DNA of 64,000 nt from assembly GCA_038501625.1 (NCBI GenBank), contig JAZAYU010000349.1:443853-507852 (forward strand), given 5' to 3'. Within the stretch, counting starts at the first letter, position 1. Each line of letters begins with the position of its first letter. The DNA is from Corbicula japonica. Lineage: Eukaryota > Mollusca > Bivalvia > Venerida > Cyrenidae. Shown piece after piece: positions 34,201 through 42,479 of the stretch. Position numbers and translations under genes: made by a program. The notes under the pieces are model-generated. The model was given only the letters and a program-made list of their open reading frames with translations. It was not told the DNA's origin and made no database searches.

Positions 34201-37200
34201 ATTATCATGACAAGTTTTACATCTTGACTGTATTTTTCTACAATAATGCCCCGTTTAAGAAAATTTGTGTTTAACTTGACGTCTTTTTACTCAGTTACCA
34301 TTCAAGGTAGAGCTTTGAAACTGAAGTTATTTTTCACAAGTGTTCTCTTTAACAGAGTATAATGTCATCTTAAAATGTCAAGGGGACACTAGGGGTAAAA
34401 AAATATCAAAAATGCCAAATTACAGCTTCCCGGTTAGTTAAATTTGTTGCGTCGTCGGATTTGCAGGGCTATGCTCTGTCGCCGTGACAGCGGGTTCGCT
34501 CCCAGATAGAGACAATATCATTCAAGATTTTAGATAATTACGAAAAGAAGGTACATCAGCTTAGCTGTATACGAGTATGTTCACTTCAATGAAACGGTTT
34601 ATCATCCAAGGACCATGGCAAAACAACAACTGTCAAGTTCGCACTTTAAGACTTTAAAGGCCAAACGTTTATGGTTTCTAGCGCATTATTTTGCAACAGT
34701 TACTATTGAAGGGATTTCATTCACATTTTACGAAACTATTAATCTAAATGTAACGGGATTAACATTAACAAAGAAACCCAGTTTGTCGTCACGTATTGTC
34801 CTGTTTGTAGATACGAATAGTAAGTATTGTGTCTCTTCCTCTCCAGATTGTCTCCCTTGATTAAATTATCGGATGTGAGATAGGCAGTCGTTTTTTGGCT
34901 AGGCTCTGTTTCCGTACGGGTTCGCTCCCAGTAGGGGATATATCATAGTTACTGGAAATGGATGAAAATGGTACTTTGAAAGCCATTAAGAACGACAAAT
35001 ATGAAAATATTGCAGGATCGGTTTAAATTGAGCCTGTTCATGAACATATGCACATTATTGCCAATGCCGCCTAGCCCCGGGTTGAGCACAACTCAATATT
35101 TACACAAATAAACAGTACAAACAGTATAACATGGAACCTTTAATGCGGTATTTCCAGATTAATACCATTCCATGTTCAGCGGCGTATGGTCCCCAGATAA
35201 AAGAATGGGTTTTCCCTATACGAGAAAACAACGGGCGGAACTAAACATATTAGAATTTTGACAGGGGATCTTAGAATATAAACCTTGCATATCACAGACA
35301 ACGCCAAAGGCAAAATTTAAAAAGCACGAAGTATTAAAAGATTTGAAGGAATTGAAAACTTAAGGTCGTGAGTTGGGTTTTTTTGGACAGGTATTTTAAC
35401 GAATTTTACTAAAACGGTAAAAAGAGTTTGTGTTCGTTATTGTAAACGTTATAAAAGAACAGCTAAATGGGCACAACAAATAAATGTATTTCCATTTTAG
35501 TGGTGTTCGGGTACGTACTGTGTGAACAACTTTTCGGATGGGCCAAATGTAAAAGGTAAGCAAATCATTTTCAGACCAACTGACTAGGAATTGGTAAATA
35601 AATGGGTCGTTACATATCTCATTTTTCAAAATTTTATCTCTAACCAAACAAGACAACCCGGTCTCGAGAAATGTAGATAGTGTCGTATTTTGACTGTAAA
35701 AAGAAGAAGTTTGCTGCAAAGGCGAACTTCAATCTCCACAATCCCGATAGGTCGTACACATAATATGTATTATATGGATCGACATATTATGAATATTCGT
35801 TTGGAGGTCCATCTGTCCGTAACAAATCTGGCTCCGGAGCATATCGAAGCAAGATCTCGTAGTATTTCAAGCAAGACTTCAAACAAGTGTTGGCCTTAAT
35901 AAAGCCTTGTTCGCTTTCTACAGTGTAGGCCACACTTACGGTAAAAAAAATGAGAACAAAACTCGTGATTTCCGGAACATAACTAAAGGTGGTTCTGCAG
36001 GCCAAACTTCACAAAATGGTTATCGTATTTAGTGTCGGACATGAGAACCATGATCAAAACTCGAAGATTGGTGTTACGCTACGCGTTAAAGAATTTTCAA
36101 ACTCGTTATTTGAGCGTAAAATTTGAAAGCCTTTGATAAATAAAACCTATTTCTTAACAATTTCCAATTCCCCGCTTAAGTATCTACGTATGTTCCTCCA
36201 CTCCTTTTTTCGGATAGTAACTAATATCTTACCAAAATTACTAGGAAGGTAGCCAGTGTTAAGACCTTGATTTGGGATTGTATTCGGGATAAAGGTTCAT
36301 TTTAGTAGAATTCGAAACTCAATGATTGTATATGTTGTACACTAACTTGAGAATATTTTAAGCTTTCATAACTTGGTGTGAAGACCTTGCTCGTAATCAT
36401 GGGTCATCGGATGGCTTGAGCTATCCTCATTAAACTTATTGTCTACGTTGCCTGTGTTTAGGTTTTGCTGAGTTATAATTTGGGTGGGGTTACTTTAATT
36501 TTGTAATTTCAATTTTTAGAAAAATCAAATTCATTATCATATGATTACTATGATTAACTCAATTAGCTAAATTTAATGAAATAGCTGAATAATCAATATG
36601 GGTATTTATGTACTAGGTATAGGCTTAATTGAACATTAAGTTCCTCCCTACCTCAAACTATAAAATAGTTTTTATTTGTCTCAGACGGTTGTTTTCTCGT
36701 AGAATCACGGTTTCTTCGACCAAGGGATACTGTCTTTTTTCTACATTTAATTCTCAATTTATTCTTATAGGGCTTTAATAGAATTCAGGTTGTGTTTTGT
36801 TCACTTTGTTTGGTTGAATCTTTGTCTATTGCTTTCATTTGTCTGCGTCGCTTTGTGTCATTAGACTCGTAAAATTAAGCATATAATCAATAATTGGGGC
36901 GCATCGCGGGAATAGGTACATTCGGGCATTTTACGTCAATTCTTAAAATGACGTCATTAAGTTGAGCAGACGACATTACGTATTTTGTTCTTCGCGGTAA
37001 ATATAAAATTTGTTGTCAAAATGTGTAATAAAATTGCAAATTAGTTAATGAGAAAAAAATAGGTAATTGTTCTAACAGATCTTTCCAAATATAGTAACAA
37101 CTAATATGTCTAAAACAAATACCAAATGCACATTTTCCCGTGACGCACACCAATTGATGCTCTCTTTACCTTTCTATTATTGGCTGTGAAGGAGGCTGTA

Positions 37201-40200
37201 ATTTATTAGGTTGACATTAGTCCGTTTCGCTTGATATCACACTGGACATAGCTTTCGCGCTAACGACGCGTCTTTCGCGCCAACAACGAATTTCTATCGC
37301 GTGAACAACGCGTTTTGATGGCGAATTTCGTAGCAAAAGAGCGTCACCGCAGTAAGTTTACACTTTGTACTTCTTTAGATGATGATACAATGGCAAGTGA
37401 CTAATCGCAAAGTACCCCCTCACCATTCTTGTTTTTGTTTGTATCACTAGAAAATGCACAAAACTTTCTGATTTTTTGGAGAATCGCCCACAGTTTTGCG
37501 AGGTAGGTGCAAAATGTTGTGTTTTCAAAGAAAAAAATTATTTTGTACAATACAACAAGGCATATGCCCAATCCTACCAGGATAAAACTATCGAGAGAAG
37601 TTTTCATTTGGCAAATAATACATTTCTTGTAAAATATATGCATATTCTGCTAATTAATCGCACTCCCGAACCATAGCATTTCCAGACTTTCCAGACGATG
37701 GTAAAAACTTTAAGCACTAACATTAACATTTTGCTGTCCTGTTCAAATGGTTTTTTATTAAACTTTAAAATAAATCAGCCGACAACAGTTTGCACTGTCT
37801 GAAAAAGTAAATATTCGTTTAATAGTGTCACAGTTAATGACGAAGTACTTAGCATCGATGTAACCTACGTCTGCACGCTGTACATTGTAGATTCTTTTTT
37901 TTATTTTATAAGGTATGTGTACGTATTATAAACCTGGAAAAATTGATGTTTGTTCACTTGAGCACGCAAAATAAGACCTGTAGTTGCGACGTTTGAAATG
38001 CATTAAATATTCCAATTGAAATAGATGAAAAGGGAACTTTGAAAGCCACCGAACACGAAAAATATGAAAATACTGCAGGCTCGGTTTGATTGAGCCTGTT
38101 CATGGGCAGTATACATTTCTACTTTCATGCAAAACACATCTCATACGTTTTTCTATGATACATGATATTGAACACAATACTGTAATATTATTTATGTTTT
38201 ACAGATTCGATCTTTGAATGATTGTAATATTATATTATAATTATAAAATACAGACTTCACTTAAACAGGGCCTGAAACGAAAAAGAAATGCCGTATTTGT
38301 CAAGTACGGTGTTCCGTTTGGACCCTTAGGAAATATCGTCAGCATGTTTTTCGCGTCCGTTTTAACGATAATGTTTGCAGGAGCACAGTCATAAACATCT
38401 CCTTACGAGTAAATGTTAAACGAGGTAAGTATATATGTGTGTGTGTTCTAACGTGAATGAACATGCTTATGTAAAGAGACGTTCAACTTACATGTATGTG
38501 AACTTAAAACATTAACTATTCCCAATAGACATTTCTTCTCTGGTGGCATGTTTTCAACCATACTCATCGCAGTACAGGGGATATATGAAAATAATTCGAT
38601 TTATTTAAGAAGTAAATATGAAATTTTCTGAAAGGCAAACTAAAATCTAATTTTATAAGGGAAAGAATGCGATATTCAAACCCCGAACATAATTCTTAAT
38701 TCGGACGCAAATAAAGAAGAATTTCAAACTTGAGAAGATTTTGTTTTCACTTTAACGTTTGCAAAAATGTTGTTTTTTTTTTCAATGAGCATCGGTTCAA
38801 CTTTTATGGGTGTTATTTGACTTTGGTTGACTTTGACAAGTTGATAAAAAGCAGTAGCATTTTTGTGTGTTGTTAGAAATATAGTCATATAATGTTTGTG
38901 TTCACTTTCTAAATGCGCATGCGCGCAAAGCAGTTTTTAGACCAGTGGTGTCAGAAGAAATACTGTTCCAAAATAATCTTTTTCATAAATCCTTCGTGGC
39001 AAATTTTGAAATCAGTACAAATTAGAAAGCGTTTAAGATAGAATCACTAAGTACTACTACACGCCTAATATCAAAGACTTCGTTGGTTTTACATGCATCA
39101 TGTTATATGATATTATTTTAGCTCTTTTGTCATTGAAACCATTTGAGAACATTTAAGAAAAGTCTGCATCCGGACATCTGCCATATCTTGACAAGACGCG
39201 TAGCTGTCAAGCTTATAAAGAGAAGAGATATTCCCAGACACTAAATTTTATGTCTATTAAACACAATCCACACGAGCTTATACTTTGAACTGTTGGAAGC
39301 AACATGCTCCTCTGCCAAACCTAACAATTTACATGGAACAAACCGGGTAGCGTCGTAGATGCGTTCAGACGAAAGCGTTCTAGACGCGTTCAGTTCACTT
39401 CTTCTGCGATCAATTAGCAGAAGATGCATATATTTTACAAGAAATGTATTATTTGTCAAATAATAACTTCCTCCGATATTTTTATTCTAGTAGGAATGGG
39501 TATATGCCTTGTTGTATTGTACAAAATAAGTTTTTCTTTGAAATCACAACATTTTGCACCTACCTCACAAAACTGTGGGCGATTCTCCAAAAAATCAGCA
39601 AGGTTTGTGCATTTTCTAGTGATACAAGCAAAAACTAGAATGGTGAGGGGGTACTTTGCGATCAGTCCCTTAAAAATGTATCGTCACCTAAAGAAGTACA
39701 AAGTGTAAACTTATTCCTCATTTATCTTGCTAAAATACATATGTAGACACCGTTTGCTAAGTTCAATCGAGTAATGTTCCAAAAAATGAATTTACTTAAT
39801 TATATCGATATTATTTAGACAACTGTCCGTACGGCAACCAGAAGGGTGTGGCAGTGTCCGGACTAACGTGTGACCAGGTCAAGCTACCTGAAAACCGCTG
39901 GAGATGTTATGATAGTTTTACCTACAAATTGTGCTGTGACGCTTGTGATTCTGTGCACAGAAATGTTCAGGGTAGGTGAAATGTTTTTCAAAGAGTCGCC
40001 TTGTTAGTAATCGAATTTTGAACTACAGAGATTCGAATCGTGAACTATCTGATTTGATGGAAAGAATTTGAGACGTTTACGTGAGAAACAGTAACCGTAC
40101 TTGCCCATCATTTAAAAACATGTGTCGACTGTACCCCTCTAACTTATGGAGTTCGTGTTTAATACGAGGAAGCAAGTAAGTTGGTGGAATACAATCACAA

Positions 40201-42426
40201 ATATTCAAATACAATAATGTGTACCAATGTTTTGGCGCAAAACATACATGTACAACATACAACATGCAGCAGGTAAGGATAAGTCACCAGACTTGCACAT
40301 GTGAAGGCGACTCTTATAACATCAAAGGTTTCACCGAATGACTTAAGAACGATAGAAATATTAATTAAATAAAGAAGACTAATTCATCATTATTGCATAT
40401 GTTCACCTAGATCTAACTAAGCTATGTTGCTTTCACTAAAGTATTTGTAGCAAGATGACAAATATATTTTCTCACAAAAAAAAATCAGCGAAATACTTAG
40501 AAACGAAAAATATGGGATTCGGCGAGACTGACGATTTCGCAAGCTAACGACTGCACAAGGTGTAATTGGTTATTAAGTTCCATATTGTTATTGTGTAATG
40601 TCGAAATATCATCGTCGTCTTCTTTACTTTATGAAGTCATTTCAGGAATGCGTCAGTTAATTCCGTGACGCACCCCCCCCCCCCCAAAAAAAAAACCAAA
40701 AAAAAACAACAACTAATTATTTCATTTCATGACAAGAAGAAAAAACTTTAATTAAACCCATAAAACAGAGAATCAAGTTAATGAATTGACGCAGTCGTGT
40801 ACTTGTATAGTTTACATATTTAATGAAATTTGAAACTTATACCAAATATAGATATATGTACCTATCTTTTTATCTTCGTCTAACTGCAATTAATTTTGAC
40901 CTAAACATATCGTCGAATATGCATTTGTGACCTAAATGTATCGTCCTTTATATATTCTGACCTTAAGGTAATCCATTCTTGCTCATAATACAGATTTACC
41001 GATGATGAGCTGTGAAAATAAAATTATCATTTTTTTAAACAATTTCCAAACAAACAGTTATTATATTGTATAAACAGATGAATATTGATAATAACAGGAG
41101 ACAAAAGTTTAAAAAAATTGAATTTTGTTAGAAACGTAACAAGACAGTCGGAACGACAGCAATATCCCCCGCCGCAGATGTAAATGTGGGAAATGTTATG
41201 GATTGTTACGAGCAAATTAAACAATAGCTTTTTTCACTTAAGTTTCATGATATTCATTCCAGGGGCGCATGGAAGGACGTACGGACGGACAGACGGACGG
41301 ACAAAGACCGTTTCTATATCCCCCAGCCGCTATGCGGCGGTGGATAATAAAATGTGGTACCTGCTATGTTGTCTAACCCGGGTGTCAAAACAAAACATTT
41401 TCCACTCAATAAACTAAAAATAATTAATTACAATATCCAGTTCAATGTGCCCTCTAGGGCCAACATTGACTATAATGAATTTCAAAACACTGCACAAATA
41501 CCATCACATAAAATTTACATTGTTATACATGTAGAGATTAAATTGTCCTATAGGTAAACACAAGTGGGCACGATTTGGATGCTTTTTGCATGGGTGAGTG
41601 ACCTCATAGGACTATGGATGATGAGTTGGATTTTGATTTATAATAGCAATATTTTTAAGTTATTTTGAAAAAAATAGAATTGGTTGGCCCTAGACGGAAC
41701 ATTGAACTGGATATTGTTATTAATTATTTTAGTTTAGTTTTGTGGTAAGTGCTTTATTTTGACATCCGGTCTAGATAACATAGCAGGTACTACATTTTAT
41801 TACTATTCTAACAAAATTCTTTTTTTTCAACAATAATTGTCTCCGTCATTATCAATATTCATCTGTTTATAATACCAGTATTTTTGAAAATTGTTTAAAA
41901 GAACGATCATTTTATTTTGAAATCACATCACATCACTTTCTGCACACTATAATAGTAAAAATTCTGATTGTACGTTCATTATACATTTTGACCTAAATGT
42001 ATCGTCTTTTATACATGTTGACATAAATGTATCGTCTTTTATACATTTTTACCTAAATGTATCGTCTATTATACATTTTGACCTGAATGTATCGTCTATT
42101 ATACATTTTAGCCTAATATGTATTGCACATCATACATATAATTAATCCCGCGATTCATATATAGATTGTTGCATTACCATGAATAATCTATACTTTTTTG
42201 GATGTTAAACTAAAGTAGAAAAAAACGTTTCGAAAAAAAAGAGTAAAAAATATGCTAGTTCAGTGTAGACATACAATATTTTCAAATCTACGATTAATCC
42301 GTTTTTGCAGGCTGTGAATATGGGGACAAGTTGAATACGTGTGAATCAAGCAAATGTAGTACGTATGACGCTGACACAAGGACAAAGTGCTGCGAAACCT
42401 GCGCAGCAGGTCCTATTGTAGGTTAA
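10206..42426 (+). CDS. Secreted M12B metalloprotease 1, ADAM mig-17-like (15 exons, 574 aa)
   Basis: Exons: 10206-10254, 10514-10610, 12065-12158, 20054-20131, 24127-24278, 25396-25536, 26744-26896, 27266-27404, 29774-29899, 30488-30539, 31821-32008, 32779-32910, 35501-35555, 39819-39971, 42311-42426; 1725 nt, frame kept at every GT-AG junction. Domains: signal peptide 1-17; reprolysin domain about 33-255 with zinc site HEIAHSLGCEH (H199, E200, H203, H209) and Met-turn M224; ADAM-TS-like cysteine-rich block about 288-360 containing DGGDGTPCG and WC...CV; PLAC-like six-cysteine module (361-400); second cysteine-rich block (to 485); two more PLAC-like modules (486-574). No prodomain, transmembrane segment or thrombospondin repeat is encoded. 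Family knowledge: such enzymes cleave extracellular matrix. Inference: a secreted, constitutively unmasked matrix protease. Catalytic residues are intact. Domain names rest on motif reading. Confidence 0.85.
10514..10610 (+). CDS. Protease 1 exon 2: start of catalytic domain
   Basis: Acceptor ACATTCAG, donor AA|GTAAGG. Encodes LTVELLVVADYSEFN, the typical first strand of a reprolysin domain, only about 16 residues after the signal peptide. Confidence 0.9.
11040..11345 (-). repeat. Dispersed repeat R1 (near full length) in intron 2
   Basis: Shares with the copies at 34.96 and 42.5 kb the core CTCGGTTTGATTGAGCCTG, the GCCGCCTAGCCCC block, CAGTACAGTTT..ATCC and the outer ATTCCATGTTCAGCGGCGTA block. 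Confidence 0.75.
11775..11945. repeat. Short tandem duplication in intron 2
   Basis: TGCCCTTACC..ATTGG..AGTT.TTGAAGTTCT occurs twice with a period near 75 bp, preceded by a third diverged piece (GAAATTCTGGCCCTC). Confidence 0.5.
12065..12158 (+). CDS. Protease 1 exon 3
   Basis: Acceptor GTTACAG, donor TCG|GTGAGT, ends in phase 0. Encodes the helix region with EVKKYIGALIRS, matching DVKKYISALVHS in gene 2. Confidence 0.9.
13730..13890 (-). repeat. 3' LTR of the Ty3/Gypsy element
   Basis: 161 bp, differing from the other LTR at about two positions (GCTTTT/GCTTTG and TTGG/TTGA). On the minus strand it begins TGTAGTGTAGTG. The next bases inward, AAAGGTAGAGGGGGA on the minus strand (13891-13905), form the polypurine tract, which fixes orientation. 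Confidence 0.85.
13891..14588 (-). other. Gypsy element 3' non-coding region with polypurine tract
   Basis: The polypurine tract is adjacent to the LTR. The remainder is AT-rich; I see no envelope-like frame. Confidence 0.6.
14589..15045 (-). pseudogene. Gypsy integrase C-terminal part, separated by an insertion
   Basis: The frame contains NRYWIQEMFAFLRNYRSTPH, then TTGYKPAELFFGR and a basic KKKMKDYADQKR stretch, as in the C-terminal half of Ty3/Gypsy integrases. It ends at 14589. It is cut off from the catalytic half by a 1.7-kb inserted element. Confidence 0.8.
15036..16771. mobile_element. Non-autonomous DNA element inserted in the Gypsy integrase
   Basis: The ends are inverted repeats: CAATAGAG.TCTTTCACATTG and its reverse complement at 16751-16772. 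A second inverted match lies further in (AGGGGGCAT near 15115 against ATGCCCCCT near 16676). It splits the integrase frame just after the catalytic glutamate. No transposase recognised; the interior is AT-rich. Confidence 0.7.
16723..19326 (-). pseudogene. Ty3/Gypsy pol polyprotein (protease, RT, RNase H, integrase), gag missing
   Basis: The open frame runs 19326 to 16723; the first ATG is at 19209 but lies within the protease, so it is not the natural start. Counted from that ATG: aspartic protease DTGS (6-9), reverse transcriptase with NISDDIIVFG (catalytic DD 287-288), RNase H (about 430-545), integrase zinc finger (H653, H656, C683, C686/C689) and core triad candidates D717, D772, E806. 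Odd: only about 10 bases separate the 5' LTR from the frame, so leader and gag are absent; the 3' end runs into the inserted element and stops. Without gag it cannot be autonomous. It lies antisense in an intron of protease 1. Confidence 0.9.
19339..19499 (-). repeat. 5' LTR of the Ty3/Gypsy element
   Basis: About 99% identical to the LTR at 13730-13890, same orientation. No clear target-site duplication flanks the pair. No primer-binding site is evident next to it, consistent with deletion of the leader. Confidence 0.85.
20054..20131 (+). CDS. Protease 1 exon 4
   Basis: 78 bp in both paralogues, phase 0 at both ends. Encodes SNNVFKSLESHNIFITIKLV, a reprolysin beta strand. It is separated from exon 3 by a 7.9-kb intron full of transposons. 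Confidence 0.9.
20917..21181 (-). repeat. tRNA-derived SINE, copy 2 (fuller)
   Basis: On the minus strand: GGCGGTGGTCCAGTGGTAGAGCGC (A-box), AGGTTCGAGCCCCAGTCCGG (B-box), then the same body as copy 1 (TTAAGCAAGAAATTAAGCC, CACCCAGGTGTATAAATTGG, CAATGTTCCGTGGCTGCCTA) and a tail with ACCTTT repeats. Confidence 0.7.
23530..23870 (+). repeat. Dispersed repeat R1 (near full length)
   Basis: Contains ATACGCCGCTGAACATGG, CTCAACCCGGGGCTTGGC and GAACAGGCTAATTCAAACCG in the order seen in other R1 copies. Confidence 0.75.
24127..24278 (+). CDS. Protease 1 exon 5
   Basis: 152 bp in both genes. Encodes the segment with VLPLFQTKS and IPHDHAMILT, where ADAM enzymes have the HDxAxLxT strand before the zinc site. 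Donor AG|GTATGT, phase 2. Confidence 0.9.
24548..24702. mobile_element. Hairpin element in intron 5
   Basis: Palindrome with arms GTATCATTCAC..TGTTGG..TAAGATCGCGTGATCCAGCCC and the reverse complement, closing over GCGGTA/TACCGC. A typical short foldback MITE. Confidence 0.75.
24703..25115. repeat. Dispersed repeat R4, inverse of the copy at 46.39-46.74 kb
   Basis: Shares GATAGAAATATATTTCAC, TATTTTCACTCGTGG-type palindromic blocks, and CACTGTTTGAACACAGTGAAATA with the copy in gene 2 intron 1, in opposite orientation. It is partly palindromic itself. Confidence 0.65.
25396..25536 (+). CDS. Protease 1 exon 6: first part of the zinc site
   Basis: Acceptor TTATTCAG. Encodes GGGRTFSGYSY and ends with LIAHEIAH, the first half of the zinc motif; the donor splits the Ser codon after HEIAH. 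The exon end is reiterated downstream (see intron 6 repeat). Confidence 0.9.
25507..25742. repeat. Five tandem copies of the exon 6 end plus 5' splice site
   Basis: TTAATTGCCCATGAAATAG.TCATAGGTATG-type units begin at 25511 (the exon itself), 25561, 25607, 25657 and 25708, period 46-51 bp. The third copy keeps an uninterrupted HEIGH coding and a GTATGT donor. Read-through from the real exon hits an in-frame TAA within the first repeat. Confidence 0.8.
25743..26743 (+). other. Remainder of protease 1 intron 6
   Basis: AT-rich; a reverse R3 fragment lies near 26.44-26.49 kb (CCCCACACAGCCAAGAAG). No gene seen. Confidence 0.5.
26744..26896 (+). CDS. Protease 1 exon 7: third zinc ligand and Met-turn
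   Basis: Encodes SLGCEHDGSGNSCSSGDGYAM and WTFSSCS, giving the third zinc histidine, the Met-turn and the conserved catalytic-domain end. Same 153-bp length and phases as gene 2. Confidence 0.9.
27266..27404 (+). CDS. Protease 1 exon 8: end of catalytic domain and start of cysteine-rich block
   Basis: Acceptor CTTAACAG, donor AGG|GTAAGT. Encodes NCLEQVNNAHP (where ADAMs have CLxNxP) and DEQCKLHFGSGSYMCR. Confidence 0.9.
27700..27890 (-). repeat. Dispersed repeat R1, diverged copy
   Basis: TTGCAGACTGAGTTGTATTGAGCCTGTTCAT followed by the CCCAGAGCCCAGTCC block resembles R1 in reverse. Confidence 0.5.
28071..28156 (+). pseudogene. tRNA-like remnant (Leu/Ser-type A-box)
   Basis: TAGCCGAGTGGTCTAAGGCG is an excellent A-box/D-arm and AGGTTCGAAAC a B-box about 55 nt later. 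The acceptor and T stems do not pair well, so a working tRNA is unlikely. Confidence 0.4.
28300..28386 (-). pseudogene. tRNA-like remnant, minus strand
   Basis: On the minus strand CGGTAGCGTAGTGGTTTA resembles an A-box and CGGTTCGAATC a B-box, with an over-long middle. Probably a tRNA-derived repeat head. Confidence 0.35.
29680..29768 (+). pseudogene. Partial tandem copy of exon 9
   Basis: The first about 85 bases of exon 9, including its acceptor (TTATTAG), are repeated just upstream of the real exon; it reads NHYYGNYTGVCLRLWCQDP. It has no donor, and read-through into the true exon meets an in-frame TAG. It looks like a recent local duplication of about 94 bp. Confidence 0.75.
29774..29899 (+). 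CDS. Protease 1 exon 9: cysteine-rich block
   Basis: Encodes NHYSGNYTDVCLKLWCHDP and DGGDGTPCGSDT, phase 0 at both ends, matching gene 2 exon 9. The second of two tandem copies is chosen because it alone has the donor ACG|GTAGAC and the complete domain. Confidence 0.8.
30488..30539 (+). CDS. Protease 1 exon 10
   Basis: Encodes WCMSSDCVSASNKLAVD, the WCxxxxCV signature at the end of the ADAM-TS-like cysteine-rich block; phase 1 end. Confidence 0.88.
30540..31820 (+). other. Protease 1 intron 10
   Basis: Contains a reverse R3 copy (30.72-30.91 kb) and a GC-rich patch at about 31.31-31.64 kb with repeated GCGTAG/CGTAA words, possibly a relative of the CpG-rich element at 5.9 kb. No coding gene. 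Confidence 0.5.
30715..30910 (-). repeat. Dispersed repeat R3
   Basis: ACCACACACAATTAACG, AACGGGTTTTACGGTGCACC and ACCTCACACTTGCCGC match R3 in reverse. Confidence 0.6.
31821..32008 (+). CDS. Protease 1 exon 11: PLAC-like module and second CR start
   Basis: Encodes CPSGDDPN...C...C...CCFTC (six-cysteine, PLAC-like) followed by DRQCAVKYGNGSHFCR, which repeats the end of exon 8. Confidence 0.88.
32779..32910 (+). CDS. Protease 1 exon 12: second CR block
   Basis: 132 bp in both genes. Encodes YEGKSYRDTVCWDLQCSDP and YTPCGNMQ, an analogue of exon 9 with the same phases. Confidence 0.88.
32970..33130 (+). repeat. Dispersed repeat R1, partial
   Basis: TGGAGTTGCGCCCAACCCGG, GAACAGGCTCAATCAAATCG and TTGTCGTGTTCGGTGGCTTT. 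Confidence 0.75.
33233..33370. mobile_element. R2 hairpin element
   Basis: Near-perfect palindrome matching the copies at 7.77 and 54.22 kb, again directly followed by an R3 copy. Confidence 0.8.
33375..33505 (+). repeat. Dispersed repeat R3, 3' part
   Basis: ACCATGCTCTTTCTCTTCTA, GGCTGTGTGGGGCGGCTGTG and GGCAATTCCTGATATACATA. Confidence 0.65.
33690..34330. repeat. Degenerate tandem repeat, period about 150-155 bp
   Basis: TCTCA.TAAC..TTCAAGGTAGAGCTTTGAAA begins near 33700, 33982, 34138 and 34290, each followed by an AATTATCATGACAAGTTT-type block. Located in intron 12. Confidence 0.65.
34440..34940 (+). repeat. Two tRNA-like B-box fragments in intron 12
   Basis: GGCTATGCTCTGTCGCCGTGACAGCGGGTTCGCTCCCAG (34.47 kb, shown as key words only: GGCTATGCTCTG, GCGGGTTCGCTCCCAG) and GGCTAGGCTCTG...ACGGGTTCGCTCCCAG (34.90 kb) are related. 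Probably decayed tRNA-derived repeat heads. Confidence 0.4.
34960..35290 (-). repeat. Dispersed repeat R1 (near full length)
   Basis: TGAACAT..GCC.AGCCCCGGGTTGAGC, ATTCCATGTTCAGCGGCGTA and ATGGTCCCCAGATAAAAGAA are shared with the copy at 11.04-11.35 kb. Confidence 0.75.
35501..35555 (+). CDS. Protease 1 exon 13: end of second CR block
   Basis: Encodes WCSGTYCVNNFSDGPNVK, an analogue of exon 10; acceptor CCATTTTAG, donor AAAG|GTAAGC, phase 1. Confidence 0.88.
35556..37348 (+). other. Protease 1 intron 13, 5' part
   Basis: AT-rich sequence without recognisable genes or repeats, apart from CGCG-containing words near 37.25-37.33 kb. Confidence 0.5.
37349..39715. mobile_element. DNA element with about 300-bp terminal inverted repeats, intron 13
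   Basis: The sequence 37349-37660 is present in reverse complement at about 39412-39712: AAGTTTACACTTTGTACTTC, AGTACCCCCTCACCATTCT, TTTTTTGGAGAATCGCCCAC and TTTTACAAGAAATGTAT-type blocks match in order. The interior (1.75 kb) contains an R1 copy and no transposase I can recognise. Confidence 0.75.
38025..38115 (-). repeat. Dispersed repeat R1, partial, inside the long-TIR element
   Basis: AAGCCACCGAACACGAAAAA and CTCGGTTTGATTGAGCCTG, then GTTCATGGGCAGTA. Confidence 0.7.
39819..39971 (+). CDS. Protease 1 exon 14: second PLAC-like module
   Basis: Encodes NCPYGNQK, LTCDQVKLPENRWRC and LCCDAC; same 153-bp length as gene 2 exon 14. Confidence 0.9.
41015..41925. mobile_element. Nested palindromic element in intron 14
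   Basis: Outer arms: ATATTGATAATAACAGGAGAC region (41.03-41.14 kb) against its reverse at 41.81-41.91 kb. Inner arms: TACCTGCTATGTTGTCTA ... CCAGTTCAATGT (41.35-41.46 kb) against the reverse at 41.68-41.80 kb. A GGACGGACAGACGG-containing piece (41.26-41.35 kb) sits in the left arm only. Confidence 0.7.
41978..42125. repeat. 30-bp tandem repeat
   Basis: About five copies of TTATACATTTTGACCTAAATG followed by TATCGTCTT. Related single words occur at 40.90-40.97 kb, so the array may extend across the palindromic element. Confidence 0.75.
42311..42426 (+). CDS. Protease 1 exon 15: third PLAC-like module and stop
   Basis: Encodes CEYGDKLNTCESSKC, TKCCETC and the tail GPIVG before TAA at 42424. 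The same end is found in gene 2. Confidence 0.9.
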
Positions 42427-42432
42427 TGGTCA

Positions 42433-42438
42433 ATAAAT
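42433..42438 (+). terminator. Polyadenylation signal of protease 1
   Basis: AATAAA (overlapping repeats of it) 7 bases after the stop codon. Confidence 0.55.
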
Positions 42439-42479
42439 AAATAAATAAATGCGCTGAGCCTGGAAATATTGTGTTTGTA

